DNA of 64,000 nucleotides from positions 124,001-188,000 of the forward strand of contig SMMW01000037.1 of NCBI GenBank assembly GCA_004794655.1, read 5' to 3'. Shown in pieces: positions 60,601 to 64,000 of this stretch. Origin of the DNA: Marisa cornuarietis. Lineage: Eukaryota; Mollusca; Gastropoda; Architaenioglossa; Ampullariidae. Within the stretch, counting starts at the first letter, position 1; each line of letters starts with the position of its first letter. The position numbers were made by a program, and so were the translations under genes. The notes beneath the pieces are model-generated. The model was not told the origin of the DNA. It made no database searches and saw nothing but the letters and a program-made list of their open reading frames with translations.

Positions 60601-63559
60601 TGTCTAGACTGGAAGGCACTTTTGTTGCTTGACATGATAGACACAGAACAATAATATGGAGGTGTGATAAATGAAGTCAACTTGAGGGCAAACTAAGTTC
60701 AACGCTAGACCATTCTTTGGCTCATTAATGAGAGGTGACTTTAAAAAACCAGTCAACCCATAAAAACTAACAGCAGAAAAGTAGGTCAGAGAACTTCCAC
60801 ATAAATAACTATCATATACAAGTGAATTTTATTACTAATATTGTGCTTTTAATAAATTGTTAGCTGTTGATTTTATCTTTGTGTAGTTTGAAGGCTGATG
60901 GCTCAGTAATTGAGTGCAAAATAGGGTGCATAAGCCTGTCGAAATTTAAAATGAGCGAATATTTCCATGTGATCATGTGTTTTAAATCAATCACAACTTA
61001 CTATAAAATACAGATACGAATCAAACATTATCATACTGTAGACTTCCCCATCACTCTTTTGAAAAACCCAAAGCAAACAAACATACCCACATACATACAA
61101 ACATACATGCTTGGATTTACATATATATGCAGACACTTATTTGTAGAAAGTCAGACAAAATAAGTTTCAAATGCCATAAAAGATTTGTACAGTTGGTTTT
61201 GAGAATGAGTTAAAATATTTCTCATGAGACATAGGTGTGTCATGAGAAATGGGAATTGCAGATTATCCGACAACTGTGATTTAAAAATAGATCTAGATGA
61301 CATACTTTCCTTAAAGACAAATACACAAGCAGGGTTCATCATTGCCTAGCAACATAAAACACAATAAACTGGGACAGGATTGTTGTACCTGTAGTCCCAA
61401 ACATGTAAACACGATAAAGGCATATCTGACCCACATTTCTAGGAGTGCTGTCAATACGTTCATATTGTCCACAACCATGTTTCTTGTACAGCCCTTCAAA
61501 GTATTCTTAACACTATGAAAATAACCTCTAATAAGCTGCACTACGGAAAAACTAAAGTGCTGGAAGGGATTGAGAATGTGACTTTCGGAGATTATTTGTA
61601 CTTGTCTCATCCTGGAAGTAGTCTAACATAAGTTTTATGAAGTTTTTATGAAAGAATCAACATAACCTACAAAGTAATGATTTCTGCAGATAATTTACAA
61701 AGTCAAAAAAGAACGAAACAATAATACTGCAAACCCAAATGAGCCCAGTTGGTTACTGCCCCACTTTACCTGCAACCCTTTACCAAAGAAATTCACATGA
61801 AATGTCAGTACTTTTTGCACTTGGAAAAGCTGATAAGACAACATTGTTTGGAGAGGTTTTTTAAATACTAAAAATAAATAAGACCATCACCTTTCCAGTC
61901 AAGGGAAAGATAAACCTATCTGGGCACTCAAACAAGTAAATAGGTCAGTCAAGATAGTACAGCTTCTCCAAACACAATGTCTTGTCTAGACACAATCATC
62001 CAGCTGATAATTCTTGACAATGAAGGTCAAAGAATTTGCCAGAAAACAAATCCTTGTGAATAATAATCCACACAAAAATCTTTCTTCTGGCACAGATGAA
62101 ACAGCTAAATTACTACTGAATTTGCAATGATGACTGCTAGACATGCTATAATATATTACCATAGTCTTTTAAGTCTTCCTCTTTTGTGTTATAGAAATAT
62201 ACTAGCCAAATGCCACAGAACAGATTTTTAAACCTGAAGAGAAACAAAACAAAGTACTCCCTACCTTAAGCTGCTACTTTTGGTGACTAGAATCAAATAC
62301 TGCATTAAATTTGCACTCGAGGATGGGTGATACCCCATTGGAAAACGATGTTAGAAAAGACAATACAGCACAAAGATAGAAAGAACAACAACAACAAAAA
62401 AAGGTGACTAAAAAGTCAAATCTGTAACTTGAAGTACATCTTGAAATGTTGTCCTCATATGTAAATTTTGTTGCTTGAGAAATGGGATTGTTTGTACAAG
62501 GTTGTCTCCACATTTTAGTGAGCCTACAAATAAGTTCACTATTTTAAATTGAAGTACACAAGCATAACTTAGATTTACTATTTTTATTTGATATCTGTTG
62601 TTCTGGGGTCCCCAAAACCCTTCCCCCACGGAAAATACGGGAAAACAGTTAATCAAGGGAAGCAACTCATACTCTTACATAGCCTAATACCAGAAGAATT
62701 ATTTCCCCTGACCTTTCTCTCTCTCTCTCTCTCTCTCTCTAAAGCCAAAATACCTTTCTCCTCCCACTTCGTAAATAATAAACTATTACGAGTGTCTTTA
62801 TAAACAGTACTGCTAGCCCTGTTTATGTGGTCCTAGAAATATCAATACTAAAATGCACTGGAATTCACTAACAGCCACATACATTTTTGTTTTTGAATGT
62901 GCTAATATGTCAAATGTCAACAAACTTACTCTCAACAGGAATCAGCTCAGCCAAAAGCCCCATCTAATAATTGTAAAGGTTTTCAACAAACAGCTAGTTT
63001 AGAGCAATAATGTGTTGACGTATTTTTTTGTGTCTGCAATATTTTATGTACTTTTGTTTTGTTCTTTTAAGCTTTTAGGCATTTACTATAGTAAAAACAG
63101 TTAATACTCTTTTCAACTGATAACACAACAGTGATCTTTCCACCCATCTCTTCATATTTGCATGTCTTGGTAAAACTAACTGTGAATGACTTAAAGCCAC
63201 ACCCAAACTTCTGGTTGGACCCTCATTCTAACTATAGCTTACCAAGAAGGTAAATGGTTTATCAGCTCTCTGAAGTCTTCAGTGATACAACGTACATCTG
63301 AACTCTTACAGAAATCCATGGCTTTTAATGAGGAATGCTTTTCTTATACACTTACTGAAATATTTGAGGGACTCTGCAATTTGCAAATCTGTCAAGTCAA
63401 GGTCCTCGTCTAGGTTGATAATTGGCGTTTGAATCCAATCTTGGTGACTGTAGCCGCCAAAATCACTGATAGAGTCTGCTCGTAGACGGTACCTGGGGAT
63501 CTGTTCTTTAATAAGACAGCAAATCTCTACCTCATCTGGGTCCTCATCGTTGCATACAT
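12459..63559 (-). CDS. TRAK1: Trafficking kinesin-binding protein (TRAK/Milton), whole gene span within the window
   Basis: The 13 common exons join without a frame error. They encode the TRAK coiled-coil core: LCAERVTQMTKTYNDIEAV, KERDLELAARIGQTLL, LSMKEELLRFY, the long coiled coil to the DKYDELFEMLEEAQDEL region, the LESALRRLAMRR motif, and PEKLQIVKPLEG followed by LQHWQRLAQPHLGGLFE, the conserved Milton-domain segment. TRAK proteins tether kinesin-1 and dynein/dynactin to mitochondria through Miro. AARIG fits the CC1-box that contacts dynein light intermediate chain. Alternative 5' exons at 63.4, 42.9, 27.0 and possibly 22.6 kb all enter in phase 1. Predicted products have 740 residues (42.9-kb start), 940 (27-kb start) and at least 788 (HAP1_N form, whose first exon is outside the window). 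Vertebrates have TRAK1 and TRAK2. An invertebrate gene probably represents the single ancestor (Drosophila milt). Confidence 0.93.
13252..13354 (-). CDS. TRAK1: TRAK coding exon, C-terminal region
   Basis: The acceptor is TTTGCTGCAG and the donor CACACAG|GTAAGT. Entry is phase 1 and exit phase 2. The exon encodes a segment with RRADDSSMIYTFTNSIVSHP, resembling the TFTT-type motif after the Milton domain in vertebrate TRAK1. Confidence 0.88.
13682..13828 (-). CDS. TRAK1: TRAK coding exon, Milton domain (HWQ..LAQPHLGG)
   Basis: The exon encodes GSVTLQHWQRLAQPHLGGLF and then an acidic end, YTLSDFEED. This is one of the most conserved blocks of TRAK (vertebrate pattern GSATLHHWQQLAQPHLGG). Entry and exit are both phase 1. 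The 327-nt intron to its left shows nothing else. Confidence 0.93.
14127..14278 (-). CDS. TRAK1: TRAK coding exon, PEKLQIVKPLEG motif
   Basis: The acceptor is CTGTTTGCAG and the donor GGAAG|GTAAGA. It enters in phase 2 and leaves in phase 1. It ends HFKFPEKLQIVKPLE, conserved in all TRAK proteins. The upstream half is Ser/Pro-rich (TPDSWASPASGCSYLGYSNS). A long plus-strand frame over this exon is its antisense shadow. Confidence 0.92.
14776..14925 (-). CDS. TRAK1: TRAK coding exon, LRRLAMRR helix
   Basis: The acceptor is TTTGGTCTCAG and the donor ACAAG|GTATGT, with phase 2 at both ends. It encodes GRPGIPGSNDLESALRRLAM and then RRANELNERDFEAQLKQGF, matching the vertebrate GTPGTPGSHDLETALRRLSL segment in order and spacing. 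Confidence 0.93.
15266..15457 (-). CDS. TRAK1: TRAK coding exon, SRSWKVFETARAARKA segment
   Basis: The acceptor is TTGCTGCAG and the donor TATGG|GTGAGT, with phase 2 at both ends. It encodes SRSWKVFETARAARKAASKS followed by a long Ser/Thr stretch and SESLISDGYSADMDSMYG. The VFETVR-like motif and the SSFYGSD-like end correspond to vertebrate TRAK. Confidence 0.9.
15804..16024 (-). CDS. TRAK1: TRAK coding exon, coiled-coil end (EMLEEAQDEL)
   Basis: It enters in phase 0 and leaves in phase 2 at the donor CGCAA|GTGCGT. It encodes DKYDELFEMLEEAQDELRG (vertebrate DKYAECMEMLHEAQEELK), then RHFYTSSAL and LASELQNSLQQEEEEEKQ, which match the RRYHSLGLFPMDSLAAEIE region. It carries the end of the predicted long coiled coil. 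Confidence 0.92.
16259..16464 (-). CDS. TRAK1: TRAK coding exon, long coiled coil
   Basis: It encodes GELNQQVETFAQELRYKTEE, then KEEVTCLLAQVADLHKRV, and on to LTKE. The heptad pattern is clear and it parallels the vertebrate ISEELAKKTEDAARQQEEIT segment. The acceptor TTTTGCAG at 16465-16466 was chosen because it keeps phase 1. The open frame continues further upstream (MKYMAEELSNF), but that would break the phase. Confidence 0.92.
17002..17080 (-). CDS. TRAK1: TRAK coding exon, EDKEKRLVEDCLQQL
   Basis: The acceptor is AATATTTCAG and the donor AATTAG|GTATGC, phase 0 to 1. It encodes SAQLRSDTENFEDKEKRLVE and DCLQQL, the counterpart of vertebrate YEEKEQQLVNDCVKEL. The adjacent intron of 537 nt (16465-17001) holds an AT-rich simple-sequence patch only. 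Confidence 0.9.
17369..17462 (-). CDS. TRAK1: TRAK coding exon, LEEENITLRLE
   Basis: The acceptor is GAATTTCAG and the donor TTGAG|GTGTGT, phase 2 to 0. It encodes GSLGLVNIDLLQRKVSTLEE and ENITLRLE, equivalent to vertebrate LQKKLKDLEEENVVLRSE in the HAP1_N region. Confidence 0.92.
17757..17854 (-). CDS. TRAK1: TRAK coding exon, LSMKEELLRFY (Spindly-like motif)
   Basis: The acceptor is CTTTGACAG and the donor CCAGG|GTAACA, phase 0 to 2. It encodes VNQLKHDLSMKEELLRFYCQ, then an acidic/serine stretch. Vertebrate TRAK has LSMKDELLQFY here, the segment proposed to act as a Spindly-type motif for dynactin contact; that functional reading is from memory of the family. Confidence 0.92.
18195..18311 (-). 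CDS. TRAK1: TRAK coding exon, CC1-box (AARIG)
   Basis: It has 39 codons, phase 0 at both ends, acceptor AAATAACAG and donor GATAAG|GTGAGC. It encodes KERDLELAARIGQTLLSKNK, nearly identical to vertebrate TRAK. The AAxxG box is the dynein light-intermediate-chain binding signature of activating adaptors. Confidence 0.94.
18826..18902 (-). CDS. TRAK1: TRAK first common exon (LCAERV), hub for all alternative N-termini
   Basis: The acceptor is GTTTACAG and the donor GAAGAG|GTTAGT. Two bases plus 25 codons encode LCAERVTQMTKTYNDIEAVT and RLLEE. The sequence is nearly invariant between this animal and vertebrates. Entry is phase 1, the same exit phase as the exons at 63356, 42914, 27010 and 22635. 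Confidence 0.94.
21979..22237 (-). mobile_element. tRNA-derived SINE with perfect 12-bp target-site duplication
   Basis: The element occupies 21991-22225 on the minus strand. It has a Pol III A box TAGTGTAGTGG (22214-22204) and B box GGTTCAGATCT (22163-22153), a core containing CCGGGTACTCCGGTTTCCTC, and an (AAC)n tail. It is flanked by identical copies of AAGCTGGCGGCT at 21979-21990 and 22226-22237. The tRNA-like promoter, tail and duplication together prove a retrotransposed SINE. The core sequence recalls core-domain SINEs reported from molluscs and other invertebrates. The plus-strand frame over it is not a gene. Confidence 0.88.
22287..22294. promoter_or_regulatory. CRE palindrome TGACGTCA
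   Basis: This is a perfect 8-bp CRE in the GC-richer patch at 22.2-23.1 kb, downstream of the candidate first exon at 22.6 kb in the direction of transcription. Function is unproven. Confidence 0.3.
22635..22653 (-). CDS. TRAK1: Candidate micro first exon of a TRAK isoform (MLSTYR)
   Basis: On the minus strand ATG at 22653-22651 starts six codons (MLSTYR) and one base, ending at the donor ATCGAG|GTGAAT. That is phase 1, which fits the common acceptor at 18902 exactly and gives MLSTYRVLCAERV. A GC-rich patch with a perfect CRE lies about 270 bp upstream. The ATG context is ordinary and chance occurrence is possible. An untranslated first exon is the alternative. Confidence 0.35.
22921..22930. 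promoter_or_regulatory. Extended CRE palindrome ATGACGTCAT
   Basis: A perfect 10-bp palindrome containing a full CRE lies upstream of the candidate first exon at 22635-22653. The DWNN gene promoter has the same site, which supports promoter activity here. Confidence 0.4.
23480..23637. repeat. Truncated relative of the MITE at 47611-47872
   Basis: The order of blocks ACTGATTATCTAAATAGA, TTAGGCC, TAAACGTGTTGAA and CAACTGGCCCC repeats the right half of the 47.6-kb MITE. The left terminal repeat is missing. It lies in the TRAK intron. Confidence 0.5.
27010..27670 (-). CDS. TRAK1: Alternative TRAK first exon with a novel ~220-residue N-terminus
   Basis: This open frame of 220 codons plus one base ends at the donor CGATT|GTGAGT in phase 1, so it splices exactly to the common TRAK exon (giving KKIFDFLCAERV). 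It replaces the HAP1_N front region. Visible features are a Ser-rich start (MERSLSVPQIF), an Asn/Asp/Glu-rich acidic stretch with a run of six Asp at about residues 139-144, VPSTPADPSTPVG, and a basic end EKVFKKIFD. An in-frame stop lies 15 codons upstream. ATGs at 27670, 27640 and 27592 are possible starts; the last has the best context (AGCATGG). I recognise no domain. Several antisense frames over it are shadows, made possible by its GC-rich codons. Confidence 0.72.
29457..29640 (-). other. Possible untranslated 5' exon upstream of the 27-kb TRAK exon
   Basis: A textbook minus-strand donor (ACGTCAG|GTGAGT) ends a pyrimidine-rich segment. A possible matching acceptor (GTGACTGCAG) lies at about 27,699, just upstream of the 27-kb coding exon and after its in-frame stop. 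The acceptor has a weak polypyrimidine tract, so this is a candidate only. The right boundary is unknown. Confidence 0.25.
32304..32315. promoter_or_regulatory. 12-bp palindrome with a CACGTG E-box
   Basis: GGTCACGTGACC is a perfect 12-bp palindrome around the CACGTG core used by USF/MITF-TFEB type bHLH-ZIP factors. It lies inside a TRAK intron about 190 bp before a MITE. A palindrome of this length is uncommon by chance, but no nearby exon is known. Confidence 0.25.
32499..32704. mobile_element. Non-autonomous hAT-type MITE (190 bp) with 8-bp target duplication
   Basis: The element 32507-32696 begins CAGTGGTTTTCAAACTTTT and ends AGTTTGAAAACCTCTG, an inverted pair of about 16 bp with the classic hAT start CAG.GGTT.TCAAACT. 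The flanks GGCTACTC (32499-32506) and GGCTAGAC (32697-32704) form an 8-bp duplication with two mismatches, the length typical of hAT. The interior repeats GTACCAC-like motifs and carries no coding capacity. Confidence 0.8.
34261..34385. repeat. Degenerate tandem repeat of ~34-36 bp, about three units
   Basis: Successive units begin GTGCACAACAACTG, GTACACAGCAATACT and CGCACAGCAATACCT, and close with CCGAAAA or GCCAAAA. A shorter partial unit (GGTGCACAGCCGCAG) precedes them. Divergence between units suggests an old array. Confidence 0.55.
34651..34831. repeat. 25-bp minisatellite, seven units plus a partial
   Basis: Seven consecutive 25-bp units, each close to TTCCACAGGACTGGGCAGGG plus (A/C)GGAC, run from 34651 to 34825, with a partial unit after. 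Units differ at one to four positions. As 25 is not a multiple of three and the unit lacks stops in several frames, long Pro/Ser-rich frames appear on both strands; they are not genes. Confidence 0.9.
39879..39919. repeat. (AC)n microsatellite
   Basis: About 20 uninterrupted AC units. It accounts for a Cys/Val run in a minus-strand frame. Confidence 0.95.
40168..40392 (-). mobile_element. 5'-truncated LINE insertion with (GATT)n tail and 14-bp target duplication
   Basis: The insertion 40182-40378 is flanked by AGGTGGATTTAGAT at 40168-40181 and again at 40379-40392, an identical duplication. On the minus strand it reads WTWGRLERVSADRHQWGALV and EALCAT, resembling the C-terminal end found after the reverse transcriptase in RTE/Jockey-like LINEs (a W..LV.ALCATRH pattern). 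It then has a stop and a tandem tail of GATT units, the short-repeat 3' end seen in many LINEs without poly(A). It is strongly 5' truncated. The clade is uncertain. Confidence 0.72.
41056..41168. repeat. Degenerate tandem repeat, three units of ~36-40 bp
   Basis: Units contain GTATATCACATATAGTCGTG (twice) and a diverged third copy with GAACATATCGCATATATC. They are linked by TTAGA(A/C)GTTGT. Nothing coding is present. Confidence 0.6.
42914..42974 (-). CDS. TRAK1: Alternative TRAK first exon (7-Ser, ESSLLEEIS), conserved with vertebrate TRAK1 isoform
   Basis: ATG at 42974-42972 in good context (GGGAACCATGAG) opens 20 codons: Met, seven Ser, EDDESSLLEEIS, plus one base, to the donor ATCAG|GTAAAG. 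Phase 1 fits the common acceptor at 18902 and gives ESSLLEEISVLCAERV. A human TRAK1 isoform has an alternative N-terminus whose junction reads LLEEVLCAERV, so the exon's end is conserved. The predicted protein has 740 residues and lacks the HAP1_N front segment. A GC-rich region upstream (43.0-44.4 kb) probably holds the promoter. Confidence 0.82.
44625..45627 (+). mobile_element. Internally deleted Tigger/pogo-type DNA transposon
   Basis: The left end CCCTACTTACGAAC (44625-44638) is the exact inverse complement of the right end GTTCGTAAGTAGGG (45614-45627). A second copy of the motif, GTTACGAACAT, sits just inside the left end. The interior carries a fragment of the C-terminal part of a pogo/Tigger transposase. 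About 1.0 kb remains, against roughly 2.5 kb for intact Tigger elements, and the DDE catalytic region is missing. Confidence 0.78.
44917..45317 (+). pseudogene. Transposase C-terminal fragment (Tigger/TIGD-like), inactive
   Basis: The frame reads PQFVNNSEGLNLEEDV, a stop (TAG at 45012-45014), then VEELFASHSEDLTNEDLMEL, PSKKFEMKMMAEVFSFIERG and GVNDAILCYCLIYDEKKK. This order is that of the C-terminal tail of Tigger transposases and their domesticated relatives. The in-frame stop, the missing N-terminal DNA-binding and DDE domains and the early end show it is dead. It is not a host gene. Confidence 0.75.
45648..45750 (-). repeat. Partial tRNA-SINE head
   Basis: GTGCCCGAGACGAGATGTGA, ACTGGTGACAAG and a CC-rich end match the head of the 22-kb SINE (CCCGAGACGAGATCTGAA, GTGGTGACAAGC). 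The core and tail are absent. It lies about 20 bp right of the Tigger remnant. Confidence 0.5.
47131..47179. repeat. (GT)n microsatellite
   Basis: A GT run of about 49 bp interrupted by TTT and GAGT. It explains a His/Thr run in an antisense frame. Confidence 0.9.
47611..47872. mobile_element. 262-bp MITE with ~25-bp terminal inverted repeats
   Basis: It starts GGCCAGTTGCACAACACATT and ends with the inverse, AATGTGTTGTGCAACTGGCC; the match extends a few more bases inward (TCTAA/TTAGA). The interior is AT-rich and non-coding. A truncated relative lies at 23480-23637. The superfamily is uncertain, and no unambiguous target duplication was seen. Confidence 0.8.
48576..48675 (+). CDS. Candidate plus-strand first coding exon, unidentified
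   Basis: ATG at 48576, and a second at 48591 in excellent context (CGCGCCATGGCA), open a frame of 33 codons plus one base (MSSRAMATPTQAASGVGRPL, LDTCRSQVPALVT) to a strong donor, CACAG|GTGAGT. A 34-nt stretch at 49378-49411 is bounded by GTGACAG and AAG|GTAAGA and could be the next exon in phase. I do not recognise the protein. The segment lies in a GC-rich patch within a TRAK intron, antisense to TRAK. It may be a divergent non-coding transcript or chance. Confidence 0.25.
49378..49411 (+). other. Possible small plus-strand exon
   Basis: This 34-nt segment has a consensus 3' splice site before it (CTGTGACAG) and a consensus 5' splice site after it (CCCAAG|GTAAGA). It keeps an open frame if joined to the exon ending at 48675. 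The polypyrimidine tract is poor. Confidence 0.2.
49894..49901. promoter_or_regulatory. CRE palindrome in a GC-rich patch
   Basis: A perfect TGACGTCA lies about 30 bp after an ETS-like CCGGAAG (49863-49869), in a GC-rich segment. The combination resembles TATA-less animal promoters. No first exon was firmly assigned to it, although minus-strand donors occur nearby (for example GTGCAG|GTATGC at about 50,118). Confidence 0.3.
51548..51614. repeat. Compound microsatellite (GTGC)n(GT)n(GA)n
   Basis: GCGTGCGTGC passes into about 16 GT units and then about 12 GA units. The alternating purine-pyrimidine part could adopt Z-DNA and the GA part a triplex. Confidence 0.95.
52925..53490. repeat. Probable dispersed repeat with weak LINE-like coding trace
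   Basis: It begins with AAC and AAT simple repeats and TGTAGAGCGCTTTTCCCCC, a motif I associate with common repeats in marine invertebrate genomes. On the minus strand 53,420-53,480 reads VNRCLSQTVRNLGIIIDTSL, which resembles the RNLG.I.D..L motif of LINE reverse transcriptases. Neither end was defined. Confidence 0.35.
53984..54022. repeat. (GC)(ACGC)n(AC)n microsatellite
   Basis: GCGCGCGCACGCACGCACGC leads into a CA run. Together with GCGCGCGCGTGTATGCACGC about 110 bp to the left, these are strong alternating purine-pyrimidine tracts. Confidence 0.9.
55655..55825 (-). repeat. SINE-related repeat with the TTTACGCCG module
   Basis: The right half (GATGTCACATGCAGAGA, GTCCCAGACGAGAGCTGAAC, ATTGGTGACAGGCG) matches the head of the 22-kb SINE. 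The left half (GTTTTACGCCGAGCCAGCAG, CTAAGGCTATATCACGGC) is a different tail that recurs at 60,238. This suggests a second subfamily sharing the tRNA-like head. Confidence 0.55.
56885..56906. repeat. (CT)n microsatellite
   Basis: Eleven CT units. Similar CT/GA runs lie at 22,512, 58,412 and 62,717. Confidence 0.9.
59800..59965 (+). repeat. tRNA-SINE copy in plus orientation
   Basis: In the opposite orientation to the 22-kb copy it has a B-box-like GGATTCGGATC (59850-59860), then ACACCTGTTCGCAGGGCTCA and a core ATTTTCTCAAGGTACTCTGG, equivalent to TTTTCTCCGGGTACTCCGG of the 22-kb element. The A box is degraded. Confidence 0.6.
60228..60285. repeat. Fragment of the TTTACGCCG SINE module
   Basis: TTTTATGCCGTGCCAGCAAC followed by TAACGGTATATCACAGCGA matches the 55.66-kb module. 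No tRNA-like part remains. Confidence 0.45.
62715..62740. repeat. (CT)n microsatellite
   Basis: About 12 CT units within an AT-rich TRAK intron. Confidence 0.9.
63356..63559 (-). CDS. TRAK1: TRAK HAP1_N exon (internal; gene continues beyond the right edge)
   Basis: The acceptor is ATTGTTTCAG and the donor ATTTCA|GTAAGT. It is 204 nt, phase 1 at both ends. It encodes DVCNDEDPDEVEICCLIKEQ, then YRLRADSISDF, HQDWIQTPI and LTDLQIAESLKYF, matching the vertebrate TRAK sequence DVCNSTDLPEVEI...LRADTI...DDWLHTPL...EQIEETLKYF. With the common exon this gives ESLKYFILCAERV. The ATG that would open this frame (MSKIVSD) lies in the intron, so the true start exon is to the right of the window. Being symmetric, this exon can be skipped or replaced without shifting the frame. 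Confidence 0.93.
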
Positions 63560-64000
63560 CTGAAACAATTTTTGACATTATCGCTTATAATACTTCATAT
63601 GGCAATCCAATAGATTAACAAAATAAATACTAAAAACTAAAGAAAAATTTTAAATTCTTATTATTAGTTAACCACATTACTCAAAAATAGAAATGGATGA
63701 TAATATACATTATACATTACATTATCAGAACAAACTTTTTAAGAAACAGGATATTACAGAAGTTTTGGTTAAATGAAAATCAATATTCCACCTTAATGAT
63801 GATATAAAAACTGACAGACTAATAAATATACAAAAACCAAAGCAACTGAATTGAAATGGTGTGATCCTATAATCCATGAGGGGCGGGGGCCAAAAAGGAT
63901 TAAGAAGAAAAAATGCAATGGAACTGACTGTACCCCTCCATCCCCAATCAAATTTAACTGGGTTCTTCTGTTAGAAGGAAAGTGTTGTATATCTGAACAA
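63560..64000 (-). other. TRAK intron running off the right edge
   Basis: AT-rich DNA with no exon recognised. Confidence 0.6.

Larger units (their letters stand above)
42975..63355 (-). other. Largest TRAK intron (about 20 kb)
   Basis: No additional TRAK exon was recognised. It holds the Tigger/pogo remnant, one MITE, four SINE-related fragments, several dinucleotide tracts, GC-rich patches at 43.0-44.4 and 48.5-51.3 kb, and a possible plus-strand transcript start at 48.6 kb. Confidence 0.45.

Noticed and set aside
63306..63578. ATG at 63576-63578 as the start of TRAK (MSKIVSDVCND)
   Set aside because: The codons before DVCN are intron: a clean TTTCAG acceptor sits directly before them, and vertebrate TRAK also has an exon boundary there. 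The real start is outside the window.

Overview
This is nuclear DNA from an animal. The introns are long and AT-rich, the splice sites are canonical, the intergenic DNA carries many microsatellites, and there are tRNA-derived SINEs and several decayed transposons. Repeat style, gene structure and the relationship of the proteins to their vertebrate counterparts suggest a lophotrochozoan, most likely a gastropod mollusc. That assignment is inference, because no species-specific marker was seen. Both protein-coding genes I can support lie on the minus strand, and almost every exon is too short to appear as a long open reading frame. I rebuilt both genes from splice sites, codon phase and protein similarity.

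Left end (about 0.45-6.4 kb): a complete three-coding-exon gene for a 104-residue protein that is essentially only the DWNN ubiquitin-like domain of RBBP6. It has a probable untranslated first exon next to a perfect CRE palindrome (TGACGTCA at 6376-6383) and a long 3' UTR. From 6.4 to about 10 kb there is intergenic DNA with a foldback hairpin of about 330 bp and two SINE remnants.

From about 10 kb to the right edge: one very large gene for the mitochondrial transport adaptor TRAK/Milton. Thirteen common coding exons (12,459-18,902) are compact and join in phase without exception. They are preceded by alternative 5' exons spread over 45 kb. The HAP1_N-type exon is at 63.4-63.6 kb, and its own first exon lies outside the window. 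A short first exon at 42.9 kb corresponds to a known vertebrate TRAK1 N-terminal variant. A long first exon at 27.0-27.7 kb encodes about 220 residues that I do not recognise. A tiny candidate first exon lies at 22.6 kb. All four end in phase 1 and all can splice to the same acceptor at 18,902, so the choice of promoter would set the N-terminus of the adaptor while the coiled-coil motor and Miro-binding part stays constant.

The large TRAK introns hold nearly all the mobile DNA: SINEs (one with a perfect 12-bp target duplication), a 190-bp hAT-type MITE, a 262-bp palindromic-ended MITE with a truncated relative, a 5'-truncated LINE tail with a 14-bp target duplication, and an internally deleted Tigger/pogo element with a broken transposase fragment. 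They also hold a 25-bp minisatellite, many dinucleotide tracts and several GC-rich patches with CRE sites. A possible plus-strand spliced transcript starts near 48.6 kb. Nothing bacterial, viral or CRISPR-like was seen.
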